Shown here piece by piece: positions 1-9,053 of a stretch of DNA of 64,000 bases. The DNA comes from Oscillospiraceae bacterium (GTDB taxonomy: Bacteria > Bacillota > Clostridia > Oscillospirales > Ruminococcaceae): positions 1-64,000 of the forward strand of contig JAHHUE010000002.1 in NCBI GenBank assembly GCA_020024155.1, read 5' to 3'. The notes beneath the pieces were generated by a model that saw nothing but the letters and a program-made list of their open reading frames with translations, had not been told where the DNA came from and did no database searches. Within the stretch, counting starts at the first letter, position 1, and the number at the start of each line of letters is the position of its first letter. The position numbers and the translations under genes were made by a program.

Positions 1-76
1 TGGAGCTGTTAAGCAGATTCGAACTGCCGACCTCTTCCTTACCAAGGAAGTGCTCTGCCTACTGAGCTATAACAGC
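1..76 (-). tRNA. tRNA-Thr (GGT)
   Basis: Reads on the minus strand as a complete cloverleaf. The acceptor arms GCTGTTA and TAACAGC pair, the anticodon stem CTTCC/GGAAG encloses loop TTGGTAA (anticodon GGT), and a TTCGAAT T-loop and encoded CCA are present. It begins at the window edge and heads a group of three minus-strand tRNAs. Confidence 0.95.
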
Positions 77-128
77 AATTATTTACAGAAAAAGCAACTA
101 ACATTTAGTTAGCTGCTTTTGTAAAATA

Positions 129-205
129 TGGCGACCCGAATGGGGCTCGAACCCACGACCTCTAGCGTGACAGGCTAGCGTTCTAACCAACTGAACTACC
201 GGGCC
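129..205 (-). tRNA. tRNA-Asp (GTC)
   Basis: Minus-strand cloverleaf with acceptor GGCCCGG pairing to TCGGGTC (with G-T wobbles), anticodon stem CTAGC/GCTAG around loop CTGTCAC (anticodon GTC), GTTCGAGC T-loop and encoded CCA. It lies 52 bp from tRNA-Thr and 31 bp from tRNA-Trp, so the three are probably one transcript. Confidence 0.95.
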
Positions 206-236
206 ATATTAAATTAAACAACTGTGCAAGAAAGGT

Positions 237-312
<76 letters not shown>

Positions 313-436
313 TCACAAGTTGCTAGATTATTATATTATAATAACACCATATTGTCAATAGATTTTTGAAAAAAATTTTTATTAAATTTTTATTTTTATA
401 GGTACAATTATTGCATATTTATAATTATGTTTTATA

Positions 437-781
437 TTATATTTTTTTATTTCTTTTTATTAAAACCGAAATAAACATAGAAACCATACTTATAATAAAA
501 TATATCAGTGCATACATAAGAAAAGCTGATATACTTTTATCTAAAAACATATATGTTCCAACCAAAAATAAAAACGAAGATACAACTGGCAGTACCCACA
601 TTCTTTTTACATCATTTGATGAAACAACTCCGATTGCAATATAATATATAGGATTTATAATCAAAAACATCAGCATCATTGCCATCATTCCTGCCTTAGA
701 TGGTACAAAAGTTACTGCTATAAGTGGAAGTAATAACATTACTATTGCAGATAGTGCTATCCATTTTAAAATCTTGTTCAC
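437..781 (-). CDS. small four-helix membrane protein, unknown function
   Basis: A 114-residue very hydrophobic protein with about four predicted membrane spans (near residues 5-27, 30-53, 60-80 and 85-108) and a lysine/arginine-rich C-terminus (KRNKK). The start is GTG at 781, preceded by GAGGGG about six bases away. I recognise no family motif. It lies alone downstream of the transporter terminator and upstream of the tRNA cluster. The opposite-strand frame here (411-644) is a low-complexity shadow. Confidence 0.65.
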   Translation of the reverse strand: MNKILKWIALSAIVMLLLPLIAVTFVPSKAGMMAMMLMFLIINPIYYIAIGVVSSNDVKRMWVLPVVSSFLFLVGTYMFLDKSISAFLMYALIYFIISMVSMFISVLIKRNKKI

Positions 782-834
782 AATATTCCCCTCAACCCAT
801 ATAATTTTTTATAGTATATCAAATAAAATAAAAT

Positions 835-865
835 AAAGCAATGCCTATAAAATTAGCATTGCTTT
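835..865 (-). terminator. rho-independent terminator of the NSS transporter gene
   Basis: Arms AAAGCAATGC (835-844) and GCATTGCTTT (856-865) form a perfect 10-bp stem. On the minus strand it ends in a T-rich tail just after the transporter stop codon. Confidence 0.85.
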
Positions 866-870
866 TATTA

Positions 871-2214
871 TTAAAATACACTTGTTACAGACATAACCAT
901 AACTATAAATATTAGAATAGGTGCAATAAATTTTATTGTAAATGAAAAATATTTTTTTCCTACAAATTTGAATTTTCCACCTTGTTCCATTTCGTCTATA
1001 ACTTCTTTTGGTTTAACAACCCATCCAATAAGAAATGCTGTTGCCAATGCACCAAAGGTCATAAGAACATATTCGCCAATAAAGTCATACAAATCAAGGA
1101 ATCCCATTCCCATAACTTTTACATCTCCAAGTACACCAAATCCAAGTGCAACCGGTATACCCAAAACTGTAATTATTGCAGCAATTATGGGAATAATAAC
1201 TTTTCTTTTAAGTTTAAAATGTTCCATAAAGAAACTGCTTGCAATTTCCAAAAGTGCAATTGAGCTTGATAGTGATGCAAATAATACAAGAGCAAAAAAC
1301 ACAAATCCAAATAAATTGCCCATATGCATTTGATTAAAAATAGCAGGTAATGTTATAAACATAAGACTTGGTCCTTGTGTTGGTTCAAGTCCCAATGCAA
1401 ATACTGCCGGAAAAATTGCAATACCTGCAAGAATTGCAGCAAGCGTATCAAGAAGCGGAACTATAATTGAACTGCTTTGAATATTATCGTCATTTGATAA
1501 GTATGAACCATAAGTAATCATTGCACCAGCTCCCAATGACAAAGAGAAGAACATTTGTGATAATGCCATTCCCATTGTTGATGGTGTAAGTTTTGAAAAA
1601 TCCGGTTTGAATAAGAATTCAAGACCTTTTTCTGCTCCCGGCAATGTTACAGAACGGATAATAACTATAACTAAAAAGAAGAATAAAACAGGCATCATAA
1701 TTTTTGATGACTTTTCGATTCCGTTTTCAATACCACCTATTACTATAATCACGGTCAAAACCATAAATATAATCAAGAATATAAGAGCCACTGCTTCATT
1801 TGACACAAAACTGTTGAAATATTCTTCAGGTGCTGAAATAGCATTTGCAGAACTGAATATTGATGTTGCATATTTAACTGTATAATTTACAACCCAACCA
1901 CCTAAAACACTATAAAAACCAAGAATCAAAAACACTGCAATTGTACCGGTTATACCAACAAAAGCAAATTTTTTGTTAAGTTTTTTATAAGCATATATTT
2001 GGTTAGATTTTGCTTTTCTGCCAATAGCAAATTCACAAATCATAAGTGGAAAGCCAACGAGTGCAACAAATATAAGATAAACAAGAATAAATGCAAATCC
2101 ACCACTCATACCTGCTTTATAAGGAAATCCCCAAAGATTTCCAAGTCCGATAGCTGAACCAATCGACGCCATTATAAAACCAAATTTACTTGTAAATTGT
2201 CCTCTCTTTTCCAT
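871..2214 (-). CDS. sodium-dependent transporter, NSS (SNF) family
   Basis: A 447-residue polytopic inner-membrane protein. The N-terminal signature of bacterial neurotransmitter:sodium symporters (MhsT/Tyt1 type) is clear: a SKFGFIMASIGSAIGLGNLW stretch with the unwound first helix, then GGFAFILVYL. The family co-transports amino acids with Na+, and length fits the 11-helix bacterial members. The substrate is not readable from sequence. The start has GGAGGGAG close upstream. A likely promoter on the minus strand is TTGAAA (2309-2314), 17 bp, TATTTT (2286-2291). A small inverted repeat GAATAAG/CTTATTC (2236-2255) lies in the leader. Confidence 0.93.
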   Translation of the reverse strand: MEKRGQFTSKFGFIMASIGSAIGLGNLWGFPYKAGMSGGFAFILVYLIFVALVGFPLMICEFAIGRKAKSNQIYAYKKLNKKFAFVGITGTIAVFLILGFYSVLGGWVVNYTVKYATSIFSSANAISAPEEYFNSFVSNEAVALIFLIIFMVLTVIIVIGGIENGIEKSSKIMMPVLFFFLVIVIIRSVTLPGAEKGLEFLFKPDFSKLTPSTMGMALSQMFFSLSLGAGAMITYGSYLSNDDNIQSSSIIVPLLDTLAAILAGIAIFPAVFALGLEPTQGPSLMFITLPAIFNQMHMGNLFGFVFFALVLFASLSSSIALLEIASSFFMEHFKLKRKVIIPIIAAIITVLGIPVALGFGVLGDVKVMGMGFLDLYDFIGEYVLMTFGALATAFLIGWVVKPKEVIDEMEQGGKFKFVGKKYFSFTIKFIAPILIFIVMVMSVTSVF

Positions 2215-2333
2215 ATTCTCCCTCCTACGAATTATGAATAAGATAATCCTTATTCACTAACCAATATTTATCTAATATGCTATATAAAATACCATATTTT
2301 TAGTGCTTTTTCAACAATTTTTTTAAAATAAAA

Positions 2334-2360
2334 ACACCAAAAAAATAATTTTTTTGGTGT
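2334..2360 (-). terminator. terminator downstream of the dipeptidase gene
   Basis: A perfect 12-bp stem, ACACC plus an A-run pairing with a T-run plus GGTGT, sits 16 bases past the PepV stop codon. T-rich flanks on both sides make it partly symmetrical. Confidence 0.8.
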
Positions 2361-2375
2361 CTTTTTATTTAATGA

Positions 2376-3782
2376 TTAAAATTCAATTTCCATAAGTTTT
2401 GCTGTTGCCATTATAAGAATTTCCAAGGCTTTCATAAAACCATCAATGGAATATCCTTCTTCTGCGCCATGAACAGGACCAATAAAGTCCGGGAAGAAAT
2501 CTGTTTCATTTAAGCAAGGTTCAATACCAAAAGCTGCTGCTGATGGGAATTGTCTTGCATAAGTGCCACCACCGATTGTATATGGCTGTTCGTTTTTACC
2601 AGTTGCATCATTATAAGCTTTAAGCAAAGCTTGAATTGGTGCAGAATCTTTATCAACATAGAATGGTGCAACTGATTCAAAGTTTTCAACTGTACCATTA
2701 ACCTTAGCAAGTTTTTCAATAAGTTGTTTTTGAATAGTTTCTCCAGATGTAGATGTTGGATATCTAACATTGATATTTTGAACAAATTTGCTATCGCTTA
2801 TTTTCATCATACCACCAATACAGGTAAGAGGTTCAAAAATACCATCATCGGAATCTATTCCAAGGCCTTCGCCATAATTTGTTGCATTAAGTTCTTTAAG
2901 CATTTCAAAATATGATTTTTCTTCTTCTGCAAGCAAATTGTTGTCAATGCAATAATTTACAAGCATACCTATTGCATTTTTTGTTCCTTCTGGCATTGCT
3001 GCGTGTCCACCAATACCAAATGATTTAAGCGTTGCAATATCACCTTCAACTGTAATTTCTATACCATCTGCTGCCGGCAATTCTTTTCCGGTATATTTAA
3101 CAGAAATTGTTGCACGGTCTGGAATAACATTTGATGCAACACCTGCTGTAAAATCAACAACATTTCCGTTTTTGATTTCTGGGCTTACAAGATTGCATGA
3201 AGCCTGTCCTTTTTCACCACAACAAACTGGGAAATTAGCATCTGGAGTAAATGCAAATACTGGTGCTGGATAGTTTTTAAGATAATACTGCAAATCCCTC
3301 ATACCTGTTTCTTCTTCACAGCCAAACAAAGCTCTAAGTGTGTATGGGAGTTCAGGATAATTATCTTTAAAGAATTTAAGCATATACATTGTGAGAACTG
3401 CTGGGCCTTTATCATCACATACGCCACGACCGATAAGCCAACCTTCAACTTCTCTTACAATAAATGGGTCTGCTTTCCAACCATTTCCTGCTGGAACAAC
3501 ATCAAGGTGAGCAATTGTTGCAATATATTTATCGCTTTTACCCTTAACCTGAGCCCAACCCATATAACCTTCACAGTCATAAGTTTCAAGTCCAAGTTTT
3601 TCAGACATATCAAATGCCATATCAAGAGCTTCTCTGCTTCCTGCACCAAACGGAGCTTTTTCCCCTGCCGGTTCAGCAAGCAAACTTTTTACAGAGCAAA
3701 GCTTTTTAATATCTTCAACGATATTTCTTTCATTATCTTTTACAAATTTCAACACTTGTGATTTAAGGTTTTGTTCTGTCAT
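2376..3782 (-). CDS. pepV: Sapep/PepV-type M20 metallodipeptidase
   Basis: A 468-residue cytoplasmic dipeptidase of the M20 family. Metal and catalytic motifs are in order: AHLDVVPAGNGW near residue 92 (ligand His and catalytic Asp), GRGVCDDKGP near 118 (bridging Asp), and the EEE of CEEETG near 150 (general base and metal ligand). A lid domain follows, then GGGTYARQFP and the C-terminal GPVHGAEE ligand. Length matches PepV and Staphylococcus Sapep. The ribosome site is AAGGAGAAATATT-ATG. It is monocistronic and recycles dipeptides in a peptide-fermenting cell. Confidence 0.93.
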   Translation of the reverse strand: MTEQNLKSQVLKFVKDNERNIVEDIKKLCSVKSLLAEPAGEKAPFGAGSREALDMAFDMSEKLGLETYDCEGYMGWAQVKGKSDKYIATIAHLDVVPAGNGWKADPFIVREVEGWLIGRGVCDDKGPAVLTMYMLKFFKDNYPELPYTLRALFGCEEETGMRDLQYYLKNYPAPVFAFTPDANFPVCCGEKGQASCNLVSPEIKNGNVVDFTAGVASNVIPDRATISVKYTGKELPAADGIEITVEGDIATLKSFGIGGHAAMPEGTKNAIGMLVNYCIDNNLLAEEEKSYFEMLKELNATNYGEGLGIDSDDGIFEPLTCIGGMMKISDSKFVQNINVRYPTSTSGETIQKQLIEKLAKVNGTVENFESVAPFYVDKDSAPIQALLKAYNDATGKNEQPYTIGGGTYARQFPSAAAFGIEPCLNETDFFPDFIGPVHGAEEGYSIDGFMKALEILIMATAKLMEIEF

Positions 3783-3932
3783 AATATTTCTCCTTAAAAT
3801 AATTTATTTGTACTTTAAACGCTATTTATTATTATATACAAATCAAAGCACAATTACAACACAAAACATTTGTAATATAAGTTATGTTATGTTATCATAC
3901 TAATACTAAAATAAATTATACAAGGAGATTAT

Positions 3933-4286
3933 ATGAAAAAATTTTTCAACATAAACACAATACTTATTCTTGCAGTTCTTTTATGTGGTATTGTCGGCTT
4001 ATGGTATGTAAATGCAAATAAAAGTTCAGGTTCAAAAGCCATTGTAGATATAAGATATGGTGGTAAAACAGAAAGAATTGAAATAGACCTTTCTGTTGAT
4101 GATACTTATCATATTGAAGCAGCATATCCTGTAACTCTTGTTGTTAAAGATGGTAAAATCTCATTCCAAGACAGTAAATGTCCTGACCATCTTTGTGAAG
4201 GTTTTGGCTGGTTAAGCTATGATAGCGATTTTGCTTCTTGTTTACCTGCCGGAGTTGTTGTTTCAATTGATGCCCCTGGTCAATAA
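3933..4286 (+). CDS. membrane-anchored NusG domain II-containing protein
   Basis: A 117-residue protein with one N-terminal membrane span (residues 8-25) and an extracellular NusG-domain-II-like fold. The family's motif is present: DSKCPDHLCEGFGWL with two cysteines near residues 88 and 93, then a third Cys in SCLPAGVVV. This domain is a loose relative of NusG domain II and does not imply transcription elongation. Function is unknown. The start has AAGGAG nine bases upstream. It lies 27 bp before the deacetylase gene, so the two are probably cotranscribed. Confidence 0.85.
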   Translation: MKKFFNINTILILAVLLCGIVGLWYVNANKSSGSKAIVDIRYGGKTERIEIDLSVDDTYHIEAAYPVTLVVKDGKISFQDSKCPDHLCEGFGWLSYDSDFASCLPAGVVVSIDAPGQ

Positions 4287-4313
4287 TATATTTATAAAAC
4301 GGAGGTAATCATT

Positions 4314-5222
4314 ATGAAAAATCTAAAAATATCAGTTATCCTTTTGCTTATTTTAATATTGTTTTCAACTCTGGTTGTTGCTAATGTTAAAAATATTGAA
4401 AATCAAATAGATAGTAATTCAACTAGTAGTATGTCACAAATAAGCAGCGAAACAGATATTTTATTAGATAATGTGATTACCTCAGACAGTAATTATATAG
4501 AAAATAACATCAAAGCATCTTTGCCTGTTATTGATATACCAAGCGACAATCTTAGTTGTGAAAAAATAACATGGGGGCCAGGTTCAAATTTCAATGAAAA
4601 TAATCAGCCTTCTGCCTGTGTTTCACTTCAAGAAAAATACGGCAATTTAGGTGCTGTATTTTTAAATAATGATAAAAAGATATATTTGACATTTGACCTT
4701 GGATATGAATCCGGCTTTACAAACGATATTCTTGACGCTTTAAAAGAAAATAATGTAAAAGCAACTTTCTTTCTAACAGGTAGCTATGCAAGTAAGCAGG
4801 ATGAAATTGTACAAAGAATATTAAACGAAGGTCATACAATTGGCAATCACAGTTTTTCTCATCTTGATATGACATCAATCTCTGATGCAGACTGTAAAGA
4901 TGAGATTATGAAAGTTCATAATATAATAAAGGATAAATTTGGCTATGAATGTCATCTTTTCCGTTTTCCTACCGGAGCTTTCAGCGAAAAAACTCTTGCT
5001 ATTGCAGCAGACTGTGGTTATCACAGTATTTTTTGGTCTTTTGCATATAATGACTGGGATAACGCAAATCAACCAGATGTTGAAACTGCACTTACAAGAC
5101 TAAAAGACAGACTTCATTCCGGTGCTATATATTTATTGCACCCAATGGAAACAAATAGTAAAATTTTATCTGATTTTATAAAAACTGCACAAAATGATGG
5201 TTATGAAATTGGAGTATTCTAA
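4314..5222 (+). CDS. PdaA-like polysaccharide deacetylase
   Basis: A 302-residue exported protein with an N-terminal membrane anchor (residues 7-24), a Ser/Asn/Thr-rich linker and a NodB-homology domain from about residue 120. Catalytic motifs are TFDLGYESG (motif 1, first Asp replaced by a FDLGYE form typical of PdaA) and NHSFSHLDM (motif 2, metal His). FRFPTGAFSE and LLHPME complete motifs 3-5. PdaA enzymes de-N-acetylate muramic acid for delta-lactam formation in spore cortex. Cortex processing is therefore likely, but a vegetative cell-wall role is also possible. Confidence 0.88.
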   Translation: MKNLKISVILLLILILFSTLVVANVKNIENQIDSNSTSSMSQISSETDILLDNVITSDSNYIENNIKASLPVIDIPSDNLSCEKITWGPGSNFNENNQPSACVSLQEKYGNLGAVFLNNDKKIYLTFDLGYESGFTNDILDALKENNVKATFFLTGSYASKQDEIVQRILNEGHTIGNHSFSHLDMTSISDADCKDEIMKVHNIIKDKFGYECHLFRFPTGAFSEKTLAIAADCGYHSIFWSFAYNDWDNANQPDVETALTRLKDRLHSGAIYLLHPMETNSKILSDFIKTAQNDGYEIGVF

Positions 5223-5235
5223 TATTTAATTTACT

Positions 5236-5270
5236 GGTATCAGATATATTTATCTGATACCTTTTTATTT
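5236..5270 (+). terminator. rho-independent terminator
   Basis: Arms GGTATCAGATA (5236-5246) and TATCTGATACC (5251-5261) form an 11-bp stem with a four-base loop, followed by TTTTTATTT. It ends the NusG-domain/deacetylase operon. Confidence 0.92.
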
Positions 5271-5418
5271 AAAAATAAAAAATCGTATTATGTATACAAT
5301 AATTTTACAACTTTTTATAGATTTTTATTGTTGTTCTATCTTTTATTTGATATAATTTTATAAAAGATACAATGTATATTATACAATTTATATCATAAAA
5401 TCATATAGGAGGAATCTT

Positions 5419-6360
5419 ATGAAAAAAATAATATTATCCATATTTCTTTCAATGGCATTATTGCTTACTGCTTGTCATGTGGAAATAAATGTATCCCCAA
5501 AAGAAAACAGTTCATCAAATCAAAATGCAACCACTAGTTCTAATGAAGAGCCAGCCAAAAACCCTGATACAACTTCTGACTCTAACAGCTCTAACTCAGG
5601 TAACTTAGATGCTCCGACATCTCCGGAAATAACAGGAAATAATACTGCACAAGCTCTTGCAGATTTCAATTCTATTGAAATTGATGTTCTTGCAGCAGAT
5701 ATTCAAATTGTTAATGGTAGCGAATTGTCAGTTTCATACAATTTTTCTGACAAAGAACCTATTAAAAAAATGAATGTCATAGACGGTATTTTATATATTG
5801 AAACTTCTTTTAATCCTATGGAAATATTTGATAGAAGCAATAACTGGTTTGTTACTATTACTATTCCTGAAGGAACAACTCTTCTTGATGTTGATTTGGA
5901 AACAATATCCGGTAACATTGATGTAAGTGGTATTTCATGTAATTCTTGTTCTGTAAGTTCAAAAGCTGGAACAATAAATGTTAACAACTTAACTTCAACT
6001 GAATTAGATGCTGAATCAATAAGTGGAGATATAAGAGTAGTTGATACATCTTCATCAAAGGCAGATTTTGAAACCATATCCAGTAATTTAGATATTTCAG
6101 GTACTTTTGGTGAACTTGAAACATCTTCTGTTTCAGGAAACACAAACATTGTTGGCTCAATTTCTATGCCTAGTAAACTGGAAAGCACTTCTGGAAATAT
6201 CTCCCTTTCTGTTAATCAACCTATTTCTCTTATGGCACAAAGTACAGGTTCAATAACTATGAATGGCAAAAAATCTTCTTCTCCTCTAAGAACAGTTGAT
6301 GGCATTCCAGTAGAAATCCAATCTATCTCTGGTAAAATAGCTGTACAATCAACAAATTAA
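5419..6360 (+). CDS. lipoprotein with DUF4097-type beta-strand repeats
   Basis: A 313-residue lipoprotein. A type II signal peptide ends in the lipobox LLTAC with Cys19 as the lipidation site. A Ser/Asn/Thr-rich spacer (about 30-75) leads to a repetitive domain of short strands with recurring SISGDI/TISGNIDVSG and SSKAGTINV units, as in DUF4097 putative adhesin/bactofilin-like beta-helices. It is probably anchored on the outer face of the membrane. The partner and function are unknown. The ribosome site is AGGAGGAATCTT-ATG. It is monocistronic. Confidence 0.85.
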   Translation: MKKIILSIFLSMALLLTACHVEINVSPKENSSSNQNATTSSNEEPAKNPDTTSDSNSSNSGNLDAPTSPEITGNNTAQALADFNSIEIDVLAADIQIVNGSELSVSYNFSDKEPIKKMNVIDGILYIETSFNPMEIFDRSNNWFVTITIPEGTTLLDVDLETISGNIDVSGISCNSCSVSSKAGTINVNNLTSTELDAESISGDIRVVDTSSSKADFETISSNLDISGTFGELETSSVSGNTNIVGSISMPSKLESTSGNISLSVNQPISLMAQSTGSITMNGKKSSSPLRTVDGIPVEIQSISGKIAVQSTN

Positions 6361-6371
6361 GGCTTACAAAC

Positions 6372-6405
6372 AAAAAGCAAGGGAATCAGTATTTCCTTGC
6401 TTTTT
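6372..6405. terminator. bidirectional terminator between convergent genes
   Basis: A near-perfect 14-bp stem (6372-6385 with 6392-6405, AAAAAGCAAGGG arm) has an A-run on one side and a T-run on the other. It can therefore end both the lipoprotein gene and the convergent SDR gene. Confidence 0.9.
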
Positions 6406-6434
6406 ATTTTGCTTAATATTTCAATATTATCTTG

Positions 6435-7151
6435 TTATAGAGCAAAACCACCGTCAACTGTAATAATTTGCCCTGTCACAAAGCTTGCTTTTTCACTAAG
6501 AATAAAATCTACCATATTGGCAATATCTTCTGTTGTTCCAATTCTTCCAAGTGGAGTTTCCTGTTCAAGATTTTTCATATCTTCTTCTGAAAAGCAGTTA
6601 AGCATATCTGTTTTAATTACCCCCGGACAAATTGCATTAACTCTTATTCCACTTGGTGCAAGTTCTTGAGCCAAAGCCTTTGTAAAAGCATTTATACCAC
6701 CTTTACTTGCAGAATACACAGCCTCACAGCTTGCACCGTTATTTCCCCAAACAGAAGAGATATTCACAATATTTCCTGAGTGCTGCTTAACCATTATATC
6801 TGCACTTTTTTGAGAAATGTATATTGTTCCGTTAAGATTTACAGACAATAAATTTATTATTTGTTCTTCTGTCATATCCTGCAAAAGTCCAACATAAGAA
6901 ATACCTGCACAGTTTACAGTTGCATCAAGTCTTCCATAATTTTCAACAATATGGTCAAATAGCTCTTTTACATTTGTATAATCTGAAACATTACACTTTA
7001 CAAAATCTATTCCATACTGTTGACTGAGATATGTTATATCTTTGGCAGAATTATTATATGTGCCAATTACTGTATATCCACTTTGACTAAGTGTAATGGC
7101 AATCTGTTTGCCAATTCCTCGGCTTGCACCGGTTACAAGTACAATCTTCAT
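6435..7151 (-). CDS. SDR-family NAD(P)-dependent oxidoreductase (FabG-like)
   Basis: Classical short-chain dehydrogenase of about 238 residues. TGASRGIG at the N-terminus is the nucleotide-binding loop, NCAG follows the third strand, the catalytic set is SSVWG Ser, YSASKGG Tyr/Lys, and PGVIKTDM is the cofactor loop. The closest generic match is 3-oxoacyl-ACP reductase FabG, but it is far from a fatty-acid cluster, so the substrate is open. I start at 7151 because GAGG lies five bases upstream. The frame extends 33 bases further into the upstream terminator hairpin. Confidence 0.88.
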   Translation of the reverse strand: MKIVLVTGASRGIGKQIAITLSQSGYTVIGTYNNSAKDITYLSQQYGIDFVKCNVSDYTNVKELFDHIVENYGRLDATVNCAGISYVGLLQDMTEEQIINLLSVNLNGTIYISQKSADIMVKQHSGNIVNISSVWGNNGASCEAVYSASKGGINAFTKALAQELAPSGIRVNAICPGVIKTDMLNCFSEEDMKNLEQETPLGRIGTTEDIANMVDFILSEKASFVTGQIITVDGGFAL

Positions 7152-7168
7152 AAAAACCTCTTCAAACA

Positions 7169-7200
7169 AAAGGCAAGGAAACAAAATTCTCCTTGCCTTT
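7169..7200 (-). terminator. terminator of proS
   Basis: Arms AAAGGCAAGGA (7169-7179) and TCCTTGCCTTT (7190-7200) make an 11-bp stem just after the proS stop codon. The hairpin overlaps the apparent upstream extension of the SDR frame, which supports the shorter SDR start. Confidence 0.85.
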
Positions 7201-7221
7201 ACTTTTGTTATTTATAAAAAA

Positions 7222-8661
7222 TTAGTAAGCTTTACCCCAAACAACAACTGTGTCTGTTTCTTTGCCACATACCGGACAAACACCTTTTTTAACACCTTGT
7301 TCACCAAATGGCATACATCTTGAAGAAAGGCCTGCCTGGTCTTTCATTGCCTGTTCACATTCTGCACTGCCACACCAATGTGATTTAATAAAGCCGTCAT
7401 TTTTGTCAGCTTGAGCAATGATTTCTTCCATTTTTTCAAGTTCAACAGTTCTTGTTACAAGATTTTCTTTTGCTCTGTTGTACAAATCTTGTTCAAGATT
7501 TTTATAGAGTTTTGCAAGTTCTTCTTCAAGGTTATCAAGACTTACAAAGAGTTTTTCTCTTGTATCACGACGAACAAGAACACACTGATTTTTCTCTATA
7601 TCTTTTGGACCAATTTCAAGACGAACTGGAACACCTTTCATTTCATATTCGCTGAATTTCCAACCTGGTGAGTTTTCAGAATCATCAAGTTTAACTCTGT
7701 AAAGTTTTTCAAGTTGTGCTTTAAGTTCGTTTGCTTTTTCAAGAACACCTTCTTTGTGCTGAGCAACAGGAATAATAACAAGCTGATATGGAGCAACTGC
7801 TGGTGGCAAAACAAGACCTTCATCGTCGCCATGGCACATTATAAGAGCACCGATAACTCTTGTTGACATACCCCAAGAAGTTTGATATGGATATGAAATA
7901 CCATTATTTCTATCTGCAAATGTGATGTCAAATGCTCTTGTAAAGCCGTCACCAAAGTAATGGCTTGTACCACTCTGCAAAGCTTTACCGTCGTGCATCA
8001 TAGCTTCAACTGTATATGTAGCTTCTGCACCTGCAAATTTTTCGCTGTCTGTTTTCTGACCTCTGATAACAGGTACCATAAGTTCAGTTTCAAGGAAATC
8101 TGCGTATGTTTCAAGCTGTTGAAGTGTTTCTGCTTTTGCTTCTTCTGCTGTTTCGTGAAGTGTATGACCTTCATTCCACCAAAATTCACGACCACGAAGG
8201 AATGGTCTTGTTGTTTTTTCCCATCTTACAACACTGCACCATTGATTATAAAGGAATGGCAACTGACGATAGCTTTGGAGAATATTTTTCCAGTGGTCAC
8301 AGAATAAAACTTCACTTGTTGGACGCACACACATACGCTCTTCAAGTTTTTCTTTACCACCAAAGTCAATCCATGCTACTTCCGGAGCAAAGCCTTCAAC
8401 ATGGTCTTTTTCTTTTTGTAAAAGACTTTCTGGAATAAGCAAAGGAAGTGCCATATTCACATGACCTGTTGCTTTAAAGCGTCTATCAAGACATTTCTGA
8501 ATGTTTTCCCATATAGCATAGCCATAAGGACGCACAAACATAAAACCTTTAACAGTTGAATAATCAACAAGTTCTGCTTTAAGACAAATATCTGTAAACC
8601 ATTGTGCAAAATCTTCATCACGACTTGTGATGCTTTTTACTAATTTTTTATCGTTCGCCAT
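7222..8661 (-). CDS. proS: prolyl-tRNA synthetase, archaeal/eukaryal type 3
   Basis: A 479-residue class II synthetase that charges tRNA-Pro. It lacks the large editing insertion of bacterial-type ProRS. Class II motifs are visible: RPTSEVLF near residue 110, the motif 2 loop RWEKTTRPFLRGREFWWNEGHT near 150, and GMSTRVIGALIMCHGDDEGLVLPP near 270 (motif 3). A C-terminal zinc-type domain carries CGSAEC and CPVCGKE cysteines and ends in Tyr, as in type 3 enzymes. No T-box fits in the 60 bp upstream, which hold only the acpP terminator and a ribosome site. Confidence 0.96.
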   Translation of the reverse strand: MANDKKLVKSITSRDEDFAQWFTDICLKAELVDYSTVKGFMFVRPYGYAIWENIQKCLDRRFKATGHVNMALPLLIPESLLQKEKDHVEGFAPEVAWIDFGGKEKLEERMCVRPTSEVLFCDHWKNILQSYRQLPFLYNQWCSVVRWEKTTRPFLRGREFWWNEGHTLHETAEEAKAETLQQLETYADFLETELMVPVIRGQKTDSEKFAGAEATYTVEAMMHDGKALQSGTSHYFGDGFTRAFDITFADRNNGISYPYQTSWGMSTRVIGALIMCHGDDEGLVLPPAVAPYQLVIIPVAQHKEGVLEKANELKAQLEKLYRVKLDDSENSPGWKFSEYEMKGVPVRLEIGPKDIEKNQCVLVRRDTREKLFVSLDNLEEELAKLYKNLEQDLYNRAKENLVTRTVELEKMEEIIAQADKNDGFIKSHWCGSAECEQAMKDQAGLSSRCMPFGEQGVKKGVCPVCGKETDTVVVWGKAY

Positions 8662-8687
8662 TATAAATCCTCTCTTAACAAAAAAAC

Positions 8688-8715
8688 TTGCCCCTTAAAT
8701 TTATATAAGGGGCAA
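8688..8715 (-). terminator. terminator of acpP
   Basis: Arms TTGCCCCTTA (8688-8697) and TAAGGGGCAA (8706-8715) form a GC-rich stem. On the minus strand a run of seven T follows after one G. Confidence 0.9.
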
Positions 8716-8721
8716 AATATA

Positions 8722-8949
8722 TTACATATTATCTTCTATAAATTTTACAACATCGCCCACTGTTTTCAAGTCTTCGATAGCATTTTCGGGAACTTCTATA
8801 TTAAATTCATCTTCAATAGACATAACAATATCAACAAGGTCTATGCTGTCTGCATCAAAATCATCCATAAGGTTTGAATCCATTGTAACTATTTCTTCAC
8901 TAAGTTCCAATTGTTCACAAATAATTTTTCTCAATTTTTCAAAAACCAT
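8722..8949 (-). CDS. acpP: acyl carrier protein
   Basis: A 75-residue acidic protein with the DADSIDLVD motif, whose serine is the 4'-phosphopantetheine attachment site. It carries growing acyl chains for fatty-acid synthesis. The start is set at 8949 because AAGGAG lies seven bases upstream; the frame opens 18 bases earlier without a site. It is not beside other fab genes, so it could serve as a secondary ACP. It lies just downstream of tsaD on the same strand, 104 bp away. Confidence 0.93.
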   Translation of the reverse strand: MVFEKLRKIICEQLELSEEIVTMDSNLMDDFDADSIDLVDIVMSIEDEFNIEVPENAIEDLKTVGDVVKFIEDNM

Positions 8950-9053
8950 AGTTATTCTCCTTAACATAATATTTTTATTTTAAGTGGATACTCCACTATT
9001 TTACCTATTTATCTATTCATTTATAACTTTTTTTATACAAATTGTCAAGCCAT

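Noticed and set aside
411..644. Plus-strand open frame opposite the small membrane protein
   Set aside because: Low-complexity composition and no ribosome site; the minus-strand frame has a GTG start with a good site and clear membrane helices.
5703..6188. Minus-strand frame within the DUF4097 lipoprotein gene
   Set aside because: The plus-strand frame has a lipobox, start site and repeat structure; the opposite frame is an artefact of the repeats.
8662..8721. T-box leader for proS
   Set aside because: The 60-bp gap is filled by the acpP terminator and a ribosome site; there is no room or conserved T-box sequence.
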